In this document: in pieces, positions 15,981 through 24,403 of the stretch
Numbering within the stretch: the stretch's first letter is position 1
Layout of the letters: every line of letters starts with the position of its first letter
Assembly (NCBI GenBank): GCA_029838215.1
Contig: JALGVI010000023.1
Coordinates: 1-36,645, forward strand
Source of the DNA: Candidatus Helarchaeota archaeon
GTDB taxonomy: Archaea; Asgardarchaeota; Lokiarchaeia; Helarchaeales; RDOG01
DNA: 36,645 bases
Reading direction: 5' to 3'
Translations under genes and position numbers: made by a program
The notes under the pieces: generated by a model
What the model was told of the DNA's origin: nothing
What the model saw: the letters and a program-made list of their open reading frames with translations, nothing else
Database searches by the model: none

Positions 15981-16871
15981 TCATTCTGCGCCTTCGACGG
16001 TTCGAGCCCATTCATCAATGGCGCTTGCTATGATTTCCATTAATTGATCCCGGAAAGTAGGATTGATTGCGACCATTGCACTTGTAGGAACTCCTAAAAG
16101 ACGCTCAACGAGTTTGGGTTTCATCGCCCGAGGCATGTCCTGTTTATTTGCCAAACAAAGGGTCAAGAGCACTCGTTCTTCTTGTTTTTGTCGAATTATA
16201 TCTAGATAAACCTTTTTTGTTTCCACCACGTTCTCAACGGTTGAGTCCGTCACGAGTAGTACAATGTTAGTTCCTCTTAAGAGAAATGTCCAAAGTGGTG
16301 TATATCTTTCTTGTCCTGCAAAATCCCATACAATGCATTCGTATCGGTCCGACAATCCCGTCAGCCTCTTGACATCTACGGCTATCGTTGGGTTGTAATC
16401 TAATGGAATGTCGGTCCCTCGCATCAGGTTTAAAATCGTTGTCTTTCCCACACCCCCGAATCCAACAAGAGCGATTTTTATGATTCCCATTAATATTTTT
16501 TCTAACGATACGACGTAGTCCTCAAACACGCTGGTATCTCTTCCATCCCAACTTAATGCTCTCAGTCCAAATTCTTCAATGAAAGAATCTCTTGCACGCT
16601 TTAAGCGTTCTCTGAGTCCTAAATCATCATCTCCTTCGTCGGCACAAAAAACGAATAAATAATCCTTATAACGCCCCAAACCTCCTGTATATACGAATTT
16701 TAGCCGACCCGTCACGACTGATTTTATCTCACCTTCTGCTAAACTTCCAGCAAAAGAGCTGACTGCACTAAGAAAGACAGACACAAGGCTGTCATCAACT
16801 TTGACAGTACCATATGTTTTGTGAAAAAGAATCGTTCCATCGCTTCTAATAACGTAAACATGATTGATCAT
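15981..16871 (-). CDS. Longin-domain/Arf-Ras-like small GTPase fusion
   Basis: A 296-aa protein with two modules. Residues 1-110 are a longin/roadblock-type alpha-beta domain (VYVIRSDGTILFHKTY, then VVTGRLKFVYTGG and YLFVFCAD strands). Residues 128-290 are a small GTPase: P-loop GFGGVGKTT 137-145, switch I T162 in YNPTIAVD, switch II WDFAGQER 182-189, NKQD 242-245 and TSA 263-265. The TPLWTFL segment after switch II and NKQD are Arf-like, while DxAGQE is Ras-like. There is no prenylation CaaX box and no myristoylation glycine. Such fusions are known among Asgard GTPases. AGGAGAGTGA before the ATG is a strong ribosome binding site. Three 60-base lines counted in the gene gave 38-45% G+C, above many neighbours. 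Confidence 0.88.
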   Translation of the reverse strand: MINHVYVIRSDGTILFHKTYGTVKVDDSLVSVFLSAVSSFAGSLAEGEIKSVVTGRLKFVYTGGLGRYKDYLFVFCADEGDDDLGLRERLKRARDSFIEEFGLRALSWDGRDTSVFEDYVVSLEKILMGIIKIALVGFGGVGKTTILNLMRGTDIPLDYNPTIAVDVKRLTGLSDRYECIVWDFAGQERYTPLWTFLLRGTNIVLLVTDSTVENVVETKKVYLDIIRQKQEERVLLTLCLANKQDMPRAMKPKLVERLLGVPTSAMVAINPTFRDQLMEIIASAIDEWARTVEGAE

Positions 16872-17107
16872 GTCTTCACTCTCCTATTGGACCTGAAACA
16901 AATTTCCATCGAACGTGGTTGATTACATGGAAAGTTAGTAAATATTTTCATTTTCTCTATTTTAAATCTATTTCCTTTCTTGCTTAACTCAATTTAAGAA
17001 TTTTGAAAGAACAACGACAACGTTTAAGTTGAAATTTTTTTAATTACTCTCAATTTTCTGTGGAAATTATTTATTTCTTTCCATTAAAAAAAAGGAATTA
17101 ACAGACA

Positions 17108-18424
17108 ATGAAAAAGTCTCATGCCTTGCCATCAAATGATTTCCTATTTGATTATAATCAAGCCGATGACTTACCAAAACTTAATGTCCCAAAAGAAGTG
17201 ATAATTTGGGATGAAACTCTTCGAGATGGTGAACAAACACCTGGTGTTGCTCTATCTCTTGAAGAAAAAATCGAAATTGCTCATGCCCTTGATGATATTG
17301 GTGTTGGAGTAATTGCTATTGGATTTCCAGCCGTGTCAATTGAAGAAAAAGAAATTGTAAAAAAGATTGCCAGCGAAGATTTTAACGCAAAGTTAGCAGC
17401 TCCTGCTCGAGCTGTTTTAAATGATGTTAACCATTCAATCGATTGTGACGTGGAAGAAATACCCATTTTTTTCCCAGTTAGTAGGTTGGCTCTCCAAAAA
17501 GTCGTCAAAAAAACACCTGAAGAAGCTGTTTCTCGCGTTCAAAAAGCAATTGAACATGCTAAGGACCACGGCGTGGTTCCTGATTTTGTCGCAATGGATG
17601 CATCCAGAACACATTATAACCTCTTAATGCAATTCTTAGAAGGTGCGGTTGATGCTGGAGCCAATAAACTCATAATTGCAGATACCGTCGGTTGTTTACG
17701 CCCCGATTCAATGCACAATTTAATCACCAAAATCAAAAATGAAAAATCCTTGAAATCTGCCGTGATTTCTGTTCATTGTCACAATGATTTCGGTCTATCT
17801 ACGGCAAATACACTTGCTGCCGTGGCAGCTGGAGCAAACTATCCGCACGTTTGTATTAATGGATACGGAGAACGGAGTGGTAATTGTCCATTGGAAGAAT
17901 TGGTACTTTCTTTGGAATACTTGTATGCCGTGAACACAAACATCAGAATAGAAAAAATATATGAATTATCGACACTTACAGAGGCATATTTTGGTTTACC
18001 TCTTTCCGTCCATAAAGCAATCGTGGGTGTAAATAGCTTCAGTCACGAAAGTGGTTTACACGTTAATGCCATTATTGAAGGTGGGTCTGAAACGATTGAA
18101 CCCTTTGCACCTTCTGTCGTAGGTCGTAAGCGCCGTTATTTTTTGGGTAAATTCAGTGGCCGGAGTAACATTGAATACGTGATGAAATTGCTAAACATTG
18201 ATGTTAGCGATGAAGAAATCGATAAGATCTTGCAAGAGATCAAAAAACCCATTCATGTTTCAAGAAAGCAAGCACGAGAAACCATGAAAATAATTAAAGA
18301 AAAAATCTTTGAAACGTATTCAGGAATACCTGCCATCGAATACCTGAGATTAATTCATAAAATCACTCATAAAAAGCCAAGTTTGGACCTAGACAAGCTT
18401 TCAAAATACTCTGTCATTTTTTAA
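17108..18424 (+). CDS. Isopropylmalate/homocitrate synthase family enzyme
   Basis: A 438-aa DRE-TIM metallolyase with the standard catalytic signature DETLRDGEQTPG (about 36-47), the metal-binding HCHNDFGLSTANTLAA (about 224-239), NGYGERSGNCPLEE, and the SHESGLHVNAII segment. It condenses acetyl-CoA with a 2-oxoacid, as in leucine synthesis (LeuA), homocitrate formation (AksA/NifV) or citramalate formation. It stops after a short helical C-terminus and lacks the roughly 130-residue LeuA allosteric domain, which favours AksA-like or unregulated types. An N-terminal extension of about 28 residues precedes the barrel. AAAGGAA lies about 10 bp before the ATG. The neighbours give no pathway context. 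Confidence 0.85.
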   Translation: MKKSHALPSNDFLFDYNQADDLPKLNVPKEVIIWDETLRDGEQTPGVALSLEEKIEIAHALDDIGVGVIAIGFPAVSIEEKEIVKKIASEDFNAKLAAPARAVLNDVNHSIDCDVEEIPIFFPVSRLALQKVVKKTPEEAVSRVQKAIEHAKDHGVVPDFVAMDASRTHYNLLMQFLEGAVDAGANKLIIADTVGCLRPDSMHNLITKIKNEKSLKSAVISVHCHNDFGLSTANTLAAVAAGANYPHVCINGYGERSGNCPLEELVLSLEYLYAVNTNIRIEKIYELSTLTEAYFGLPLSVHKAIVGVNSFSHESGLHVNAIIEGGSETIEPFAPSVVGRKRRYFLGKFSGRSNIEYVMKLLNIDVSDEEIDKILQEIKKPIHVSRKQARETMKIIKEKIFETYSGIPAIEYLRLIHKITHKKPSLDLDKLSKYSVIF

Positions 18425-18493
18425 CAGATACTTTTTCATTTTTTCAATTCTTCATTTATTGTTTCAAATATTTCTGCTTCCGAGAATGATTTT

Positions 18494-18514
18494 TAATTCT
18501 CCTTATGAGAATTA
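18494..18514. repeat. Inverted repeat upstream of mcm
   Basis: TAATTCTC-CTTAT-GAGAATTA is a perfect 8-bp inverted repeat with a 5-nt spacer, about 87 bp before the mcm start and 70 bp after the synthase stop. It could be an operator or a transcript hairpin. There is no long T run directly after it. Confidence 0.4.
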
Positions 18515-18600
18515 TTCCCTACAGAAGAATTTGATCCATTTTCAAGTTAATTCTGAAAATTACAAAAACAAAAACCGCTTCCAATGATGGTGCAATTTTC

Positions 18601-20661
18601 ATGGATTTTGATGATCCTGTAGACATGATTGAAAATTTCTTGAATAATTTCGTAAATAAGGACAATGAATACTATTATAGAGAAAAAATTAAGAGTATGC
18701 CATACGAGGACAAGACTTTTCTCCTCATAAATTTTGAAGACTTCTTTAAGTTCAATCCATCATTGGCTCGTGAGTTAATTGAGAATCCAAACAAAATTTT
18801 ACTTGCTGCCAATCAAGCAATAAAAAAAGTGTTGGAAAAGGTTGATAAGGACTTCTACGACTTAAATCCAGAATGTATTGCAAGATTTTCTAACTTAATT
18901 TCTGATTATCACGTTGACTTGCGTGCCATTAGAAAAGATCATATTGGAAAATTCGTACAAATTCACGGAATATTAAGTAGGGCTTCTGAAGTAAAGGCCC
19001 AAGTCATTAATGCTGCTTTCGAATGCCAACATTGTCAAACGATCAACCTCATTGAAGTTGATCCGTATAATTTTAAACCTCCCGTAATATGTAGCGAAAA
19101 TAGTTGCGGAAAACGCGGACCTTTTAAATTCATACCCGAGTCATCTATCTTTATTGATTGGCAAAAAATTCGGATACAAGAAGTTCCTGAAGAACTCCCT
19201 GCCGGTCAATTGCCGCGGTCATTGGATGCCATTTTAAAGAAAGATCTGGTTGATGCTGCACGTCCAGGAGATCGCGTGTCCATTACTGGTACCATCTATC
19301 CAATGCAAGATGCTCGAATGGGTAAGAAATTGAGCACGTTTCATGCCATTCTTGATGCAAATCACGTTGAGGTTTTTCAAAAAGAATTTGATAAAATCGA
19401 GCTTTCTAAAGAAGATGAAGAACGGATTGAAGAATTCGGGAAGGATGAATTCATACATGAAAAAATCGTGAAATCAATTGCTCCTTCTATCTTCGGCTAT
19501 AACGAATACAAAAAAGCTATCGCTCTATTTCTTTTTTCAGGTCGAAATAAGGAATTGGCTGATGGAATGAAAATCCGTGGTCAGACTCACATACTTTTGG
19601 TCGGTGACCCTGGTGTGGGTAAGAGCAAGCTATTACAATACGCAAAAATGCTCGCTCCAAGAGGACTATACACGTCAGGTAAGGGATCTACTGCTGCTGG
19701 TCTTACTGCAACCGTGATTCGAGATAAAGATACGGGTGAATGGACTTTGGAAGCAGGAGCTCTCGTGATTGCAGATCGTGGTGTTGCCTGTATAGATGAA
19801 TTTGATAAAATGAATGAATTCGATCGATCTGCTATTCATGAAGCAATGGAAGAACAAACAGTTCACATTACGAAAGCAGGGATTAATGCCAGCCTGAACG
19901 CACGGACTTCAATCTTAGCCGCTGCAAATCCAACATTTGGCAAATATGATCCTTTCAAGCCTGTTGGCGATAATATAAAAAAGCTATCACCTTCCATTTT
20001 ATCTCGATTTGATTTGATTTTTGTTCTTAAGGATGAACCATCTCCTAAAAAAGATGAAGGATTAACCGATCACATATTGGGACTTCAAGATCAAGATCTC
20101 ACTACACTCGAACCTCCAATAGAAATGGATCTATTGCGGAAGTACATCAGTTATGCACAAACAAACATCCATCCGGTTCTCACTGAAGAAGCCAAGCAAA
20201 TCATTAAAGAATATTACTTGAATTTGAGAAACATTTCCGAGACACCTGATTCTCCAATAGCCATTACACCACGACAACTCCAAGGTCTCATTCGATTAAC
20301 TGAAGCTCATGCTCGCATGGGACTGCGCGAAGAAGTAACCAAGGAAGATGCAGAAGCCGCCGTGGAAATAATGAAATTATCGCTTTCACAGGTAGGAATC
20401 GATAAAGAAACTGGAAAACCCGACATACTCGTTCTCACCGCAGGTACGTCTCAAAGTCAAATTTCTCGCCTGCAAAAATTAGAAGACATCATTCGACGCC
20501 TTTTCCTGGAAAATAATAAAGAACCAGTAAACAGAAAAAAAATTGTAGAAGAAGCAGAACGAGAAGGATTGGCTCATGATTTCATTGAAAAAGCCATTAA
20601 GGAATTGATTGACAAATCGATGATTTATCAGCCCCAAAAGGATCATTTTGCACCAATATAA
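18601..20661 (+). CDS. mcm: MCM replicative DNA helicase
   Basis: A 686-aa archaeal MCM, the ring helicase at the fork. The N-terminal domain contains a zinc finger with cysteines in CQHC and CSENSCG (about 141-169). The AAA+ core has Walker A GDPGVGKSK (about 335-343), Walker B CIDEFDKM (about 396-403), a sensor 1 region with AAANPTFGKYD and the arginine finger SRFD (about 468). The C-terminal 70 residues form a winged helix. The length matches single archaeal MCMs and no intein is present. GGTG upstream of ATG 18601 fits a ribosome binding site. Hel308 follows after 56 bp and may share the transcript. Confidence 0.96.
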   Translation: MDFDDPVDMIENFLNNFVNKDNEYYYREKIKSMPYEDKTFLLINFEDFFKFNPSLARELIENPNKILLAANQAIKKVLEKVDKDFYDLNPECIARFSNLISDYHVDLRAIRKDHIGKFVQIHGILSRASEVKAQVINAAFECQHCQTINLIEVDPYNFKPPVICSENSCGKRGPFKFIPESSIFIDWQKIRIQEVPEELPAGQLPRSLDAILKKDLVDAARPGDRVSITGTIYPMQDARMGKKLSTFHAILDANHVEVFQKEFDKIELSKEDEERIEEFGKDEFIHEKIVKSIAPSIFGYNEYKKAIALFLFSGRNKELADGMKIRGQTHILLVGDPGVGKSKLLQYAKMLAPRGLYTSGKGSTAAGLTATVIRDKDTGEWTLEAGALVIADRGVACIDEFDKMNEFDRSAIHEAMEEQTVHITKAGINASLNARTSILAAANPTFGKYDPFKPVGDNIKKLSPSILSRFDLIFVLKDEPSPKKDEGLTDHILGLQDQDLTTLEPPIEMDLLRKYISYAQTNIHPVLTEEAKQIIKEYYLNLRNISETPDSPIAITPRQLQGLIRLTEAHARMGLREEVTKEDAEAAVEIMKLSLSQVGIDKETGKPDILVLTAGTSQSQISRLQKLEDIIRRLFLENNKEPVNRKKIVEEAEREGLAHDFIEKAIKELIDKSMIYQPQKDHFAPI

Positions 20662-20717
20662 TAAATAAATTAACAGATGCATTTTTCGATCAATTATTTT
20701 CTCGGGTGTGAACGAAT

Positions 20718-23039
20718 ATTCTGATTAAAGACTTACCGCTTCCCGATGTCGTCAAAAAGGTTCTTCAATCTCGAGGAATATCAAGTTTATATCCTCCGCA
20801 AGAAGAAGTTGTCAAGAAAGGTTTGTTTTCTCAAGAAAATTTCGTTGTTTCCATTCCCACGGCATCTGGTAAAACGTTGATAGCAGAATTGGCATTTCTC
20901 GATACTTTTTTAAAAAATAAAGGAAAAACACTCTATCTCGTGCCATTGAAAGCACTTGCTAGCGAAAAACTCGCGGAATTTAAGCAGTGGGAAGATCTAA
21001 ACATGCTATCAGTAACTCAATCGACTGGAGATTTTGATAGTGGTGAACCCGATTTAAAAAATTATGATCTCATCATCCTCACTTATGAAAAACTCGATTC
21101 CCTGTTGCGACATGGCGTGTCTTGGATGGAAGAAGTCAAGACGATAATTGTTGATGAAATACACCTCTTGAATGATCCTCATAGAGGACCGACTCTTGAA
21201 GTCGTTCTTGTTAGATTAAAAAGAATGGTTCCGCTTGCCAGAATAATAGCACTGAGTGCCACCATTCAAAATGCTCGAGAAATCGCTGGATGGCTTGACG
21301 CTACTTTAATTTCTAGCGAATGGCGACCAATTCCATTGCATGAAGGAGTAATGCTTGAAAATACCATCTTTTTTCCAGAAAAAAAAATTACATTAGAAGT
21401 TACTGATAAAGATCCATTAACCAATCTTGTTTTTAATAGCCTGAAGCAAGGTTTTCAAGTCCTGATTTTTTCGAATACAAGACGTTCAGCAGCAAAGCTT
21501 GCCAGAGATTTGATGCATCATGCTAAAAAATTTCTCTCTCTAAACGAAAAAAAGGAACTGCAAGACATTTGTAAGGCACTCGAAAAAACTGGGGAATCAT
21601 CACGGTTTCTTCAAGACCTCATTCAATGCACGCAAAATGGTAGTTCATTTCATCATGCTGGACTCAATTTTTCTCAAAGAAAAATCATAGAAACGCATTT
21701 TAAGAAAGGATTCATAAAAGCATTATGTGCCACGCCAACGCTCGCTATTGGGGTTAATCTTCCTGCCCGGAGAGTCATCATAACAAGCTATAAAAGATAT
21801 GATCTTGATTTTGGGCTTCGAGACATCCCTGTTTTAGAATATAAACAATTCGCAGGTCGTGCAGGACGTCCATTTTATGATGCTCTGGGGGAATCCGTGT
21901 TAATATCAAAGTCAGAAATGGAAAAAGAATTTATTTTTGAAAAATACATCCTAGGAAAACCCGAAAAAATCATTTCAAAAATCAGCCGCGAATCTGTATT
22001 GCGCGTTCATATCTTATCATCCATTGCAATGGGATTTACCAAAACCGATGAAGAATTACATGCATTCATAAATGACACTTTTTTTCTATTCCAGCACCCT
22101 GACCGAGATCTTGAAGCACAAGTAGATAATATTCGTTCATTTCTCCTTGAAAATAAATTTATATCCCGTCAAAAAGGAAAGTACCATCCAACTGCATTTG
22201 GAAGGCGCGTATCTCAATTATATATAGATCCATTGTCTGCAATGTTACTGAAAAATGGTTTGGATACAATGATAAGGCAAAAAAAGACCACTAGCCTCGG
22301 AATTCTGCATTTAATTTGCCGCACGCCGGATATGGACAAGAGATACCTGAGAGGACATGAAGAAGAAAAATATCTTCAATTCGTAAAAAATCATTCGACC
22401 GATTTCTTGTTTGATTTGATGTTTAATCCTGCCGATCCTCTTCCTTCAATGAATATTCCCGAGCCACAATTCTATTCTGCCAAAGAAATGCTGGAAAAAG
22501 AATATGCTTCGTCACAAAAAATCGAATTATGCTTTGTAGATGAATGGTTTCTTAGAGAAGTAAAGACCGCTTGTCTGCTATTTGATTGGATAAATGAAAA
22601 AAATGAAGAATATTTGATGAACACTTATGGAGTACAACCTGGAGACCTATTTCGCTATGTCGATCGGGCAGATTGGTTATTATATTCCTTAGAACAGTTC
22701 TATAGGCTTTTTAATTTTAAAACCCCTAAAATTAAAACACTGATTTCGTCCCTGCGCCTTAGGATTAAGTACGGAATCAAGCAAGAACTGACCGATCTCA
22801 TTTTGATAAAAGGAATTGGAAGGAAAAGAGCACGAACCTTGTTTTCACGGGGAATAAAATCTCTTGAAGATCTAAAAAAAGCACCAGCAAAGGTCTTGGT
22901 TTCCCTCCCAAGCTTTGGACCCGAGTTAATAAAATCCTTTGGCAAACAATTAGAAATCGATCCAAAAATAATCAATAGAATGCTCGAAAAAAACAAAAAG
23001 AAGAAAAAGTCTCAACAAGACCTCCAAGGTTTTCTCTAA
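20718..23039 (+). CDS. hel308: Hel308-type superfamily 2 DNA helicase, apparent non-AUG start
   Basis: A 3'-5' DNA helicase for stalled forks. Motifs in order: Q-motif YPPQ, Walker A PTASGKT, DEIH box VDEIHLL, SAT, motif V TPTLAIGVNLPARRV, motif VI QFAGRAGRP, then winged-helix, ratchet and a C-terminal helix-hairpin-helix (KGIGRKRAR). The first ATG/GTG/TTG-type codon in frame is TTG 20823, but it lies after the Q-motif. The frame is open back to a TGA at 20709 and encodes the conserved Hel308 N-terminus (ILIKDLPLPDVV, SRGISSLYPPQEE) between them. I therefore place the start at ATT 20718 (or CTG 20721), giving about 773 aa. GGTG at 20705-20708 suits this start. It is probably co-transcribed with mcm. 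Confidence 0.92.
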   Translation: MLIKDLPLPDVVKKVLQSRGISSLYPPQEEVVKKGLFSQENFVVSIPTASGKTLIAELAFLDTFLKNKGKTLYLVPLKALASEKLAEFKQWEDLNMLSVTQSTGDFDSGEPDLKNYDLIILTYEKLDSLLRHGVSWMEEVKTIIVDEIHLLNDPHRGPTLEVVLVRLKRMVPLARIIALSATIQNAREIAGWLDATLISSEWRPIPLHEGVMLENTIFFPEKKITLEVTDKDPLTNLVFNSLKQGFQVLIFSNTRRSAAKLARDLMHHAKKFLSLNEKKELQDICKALEKTGESSRFLQDLIQCTQNGSSFHHAGLNFSQRKIIETHFKKGFIKALCATPTLAIGVNLPARRVIITSYKRYDLDFGLRDIPVLEYKQFAGRAGRPFYDALGESVLISKSEMEKEFIFEKYILGKPEKIISKISRESVLRVHILSSIAMGFTKTDEELHAFINDTFFLFQHPDRDLEAQVDNIRSFLLENKFISRQKGKYHPTAFGRRVSQLYIDPLSAMLLKNGLDTMIRQKKTTSLGILHLICRTPDMDKRYLRGHEEEKYLQFVKNHSTDFLFDLMFNPADPLPSMNIPEPQFYSAKEMLEKEYASSQKIELCFVDEWFLREVKTACLLFDWINEKNEEYLMNTYGVQPGDLFRYVDRADWLLYSLEQFYRLFNFKTPKIKTLISSLRLRIKYGIKQELTDLILIKGIGRKRARTLFSRGIKSLEDLKKAPAKVLVSLPSFGPELIKSFGKQLEIDPKIINRMLEKNKKKKKSQQDLQGFL

Positions 23040-23223
23040 CAATAAACACACTCTGTTTTTTCATTAAATATTAAAAATATATGAGAATTCCATAAATATG
23101 CTCTTTAGATCTCGAGAAATTGAATAGTTCCTACTTTTAATGGCGAAAAAATTCCAGTATTTGCTTGATTTTTGGAATTACATCGATCGCTTGATATAAA
23201 AGATAAAAAAAAATAAATAATCT

Positions 23224-23241
23224 TTTGAGTTAAAACTCAAA
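23224..23241. promoter_or_regulatory. Palindrome upstream of mbf1
   Basis: TTTGAGTT-AA-AACTCAAA is a perfect 8-bp inverted repeat with a 2-bp centre, 33 bp before the mbf1 start. The tiny centre disfavours an RNA hairpin and suits a dimeric DNA-binding protein. TTGGAG at 23261 is the likely ribosome binding site. Confidence 0.5.
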
Positions 23242-23273
23242 TGTAATTATCTTTAGGTTTTTTGGAGTAGAAA

Positions 23274-23807
23274 ATGCATCGAGAAAACAAAAATACTTGT
23301 GAAATCTGTGGTCGACCAATAGAAGGTCCTGTTCGCTATAGATTTATTGATGCAAACGTAAAATTGCGCGTGTGTCAAAATTGTAGCAGGTTTGGAAAAG
23401 ATACCAGTAGAACGCTTAAAAAATCTCATCAAACAGGACCTAAATTTGTTCCAACCAAAAAGAAAAGGATGAAACGTGTTTCTACTAGGCGAATAAGATT
23501 CGATGAAATGGAATTAATCGAAGATTTTGGAGCTGAAATTAGGAAAGCACGCCAAAAACTAAATTTGACACAAGATCAATTGGGAATGCAAATAAAAGAA
23601 CCTGCTTCATTCATTAAAAAAATCGAGCAAGAAAAAATCCATCCTTCAATAAATGTAATTAAAAAGATCGAAAAAGTACTGAAAATCTCTTTATTGGAAA
23701 AATCTGCAGATAAAGAGCTTGATTTCAGTCACGTGTCTAAGAAATCCACGGTGCGGACACAGACACTCGAAGACATCATAACATTCAAGAAGAAAAAGAA
23801 CCAATAG
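23274..23807 (+). CDS. mbf1: Multiprotein bridging factor 1 homologue
   Basis: A 177-aa protein with an N-terminal zinc ribbon (C9, C12, C34, C37; CEICGRPI and VCQNC) and a Cro/C1-type helix-turn-helix at about 83-140 (RKARQKLNLTQDQLGMQIKE, then EKIHPSINVIKKIEKVL). A basic linker (TKKKRMKRVSTRR) joins them. This order is the archaeal MBF1 architecture, the counterpart of the eukaryotic coactivator. Archaeal MBF1 is thought to act with ribosomes or translation rather than as a classical coactivator. The start ATG 23274 follows TTGGAG at 8 bp. It converges with the aTrm56 gene with 4 bp between the two stops. The upstream palindrome may be a control site. Confidence 0.93.
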   Translation: MHRENKNTCEICGRPIEGPVRYRFIDANVKLRVCQNCSRFGKDTSRTLKKSHQTGPKFVPTKKKRMKRVSTRRIRFDEMELIEDFGAEIRKARQKLNLTQDQLGMQIKEPASFIKKIEQEKIHPSINVIKKIEKVLKISLLEKSADKELDFSHVSKKSTVRTQTLEDIITFKKKKNQ

Positions 23808-23811
23808 CTCA

Positions 23812-24357
23812 TCACTCACTTGAAAGTTTTTCGATTCTTTTTCCGCGAGGAGATGGAACAACCTTTTGTCTGGCATTGGGAAGGTCCCGATACAAAGTAT
23901 CTTTCCCAAATATTTCATATAAAAAAATACTTAGAGCCGCGGCTTCAGAATGTGGCTGGTTTCCAATTGAAATGTTGCGATCGACTAACTCATAGATCTC
24001 ATGAGGAACCTTCTGAGAACCAATGACTATCAGCAATTTACTTTGGTCTTGACGAAGTTCTTTGATTAGGCCATCCGTCCATTTCTCACCATACATCGTT
24101 AAATGAACACTGAAACCCCCACCCTCACCCCATTCTTTTATGAATTCCCTCACGTCTTCAACAGTTTTAATTTCAAATTGACCTCCCCAGATTTTATTTA
24201 TTTTGTTTAAAGAACTTCTAACTCCTTCATCTTGTTTTTCTGCCAAGATCATCGAACTTGCACCAAGGGCTCGCGAGATTAATGCTACATGCGTGGTTAA
24301 ACGTAAATCTCTGTAAGGGCGATGTCCTAGCCTAAGAACGTGTGCCTCTCGTGCCAT
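23812..24357 (-). CDS. trm56: tRNA (cytidine-56 2'-O)-methyltransferase aTrm56
   Basis: A SPOUT-fold methylase of the archaeal aTrm56 family, which methylates the ribose of C56 in the T loop. The N-terminal signature VLRLGHRPYRDLRLTTHVALISRALGA... (first 20 residues quoted in part) and the C-terminal knot segments VIGSQKVP and SIGNQPHSEAAALSIFL, which bind SAM, are characteristic. The frame is open further upstream to 24426, overlapping the preceding gene, but homologues begin just before VLRLGHR. I therefore choose ATG 24357, giving about 181 aa. ATG 24390 and 24381 are alternatives. The 46-bp gap from the upstream unknown gene allows co-transcription. Confidence 0.9.
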   Translation of the reverse strand: MAREAHVLRLGHRPYRDLRLTTHVALISRALGASSMILAEKQDEGVRSSLNKINKIWGGQFEIKTVEDVREFIKEWGEGGGFSVHLTMYGEKWTDGLIKELRQDQSKLLIVIGSQKVPHEIYELVDRNISIGNQPHSEAAALSIFLYEIFGKDTLYRDLPNARQKVVPSPRGKRIEKLSSE

Positions 24358-24403
24358 TTTTTTCACGTCAAAGAATTCCATGAAATGCATGACAATATTT
24401 GGA

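Noticed and set aside
20709..20823. Frameshift or pseudogene at the hel308 start
   Set aside because: The conserved N-terminus is in the same frame as the rest of the gene and is uninterrupted after the TGA at 20709; only the start codon is unconventional.
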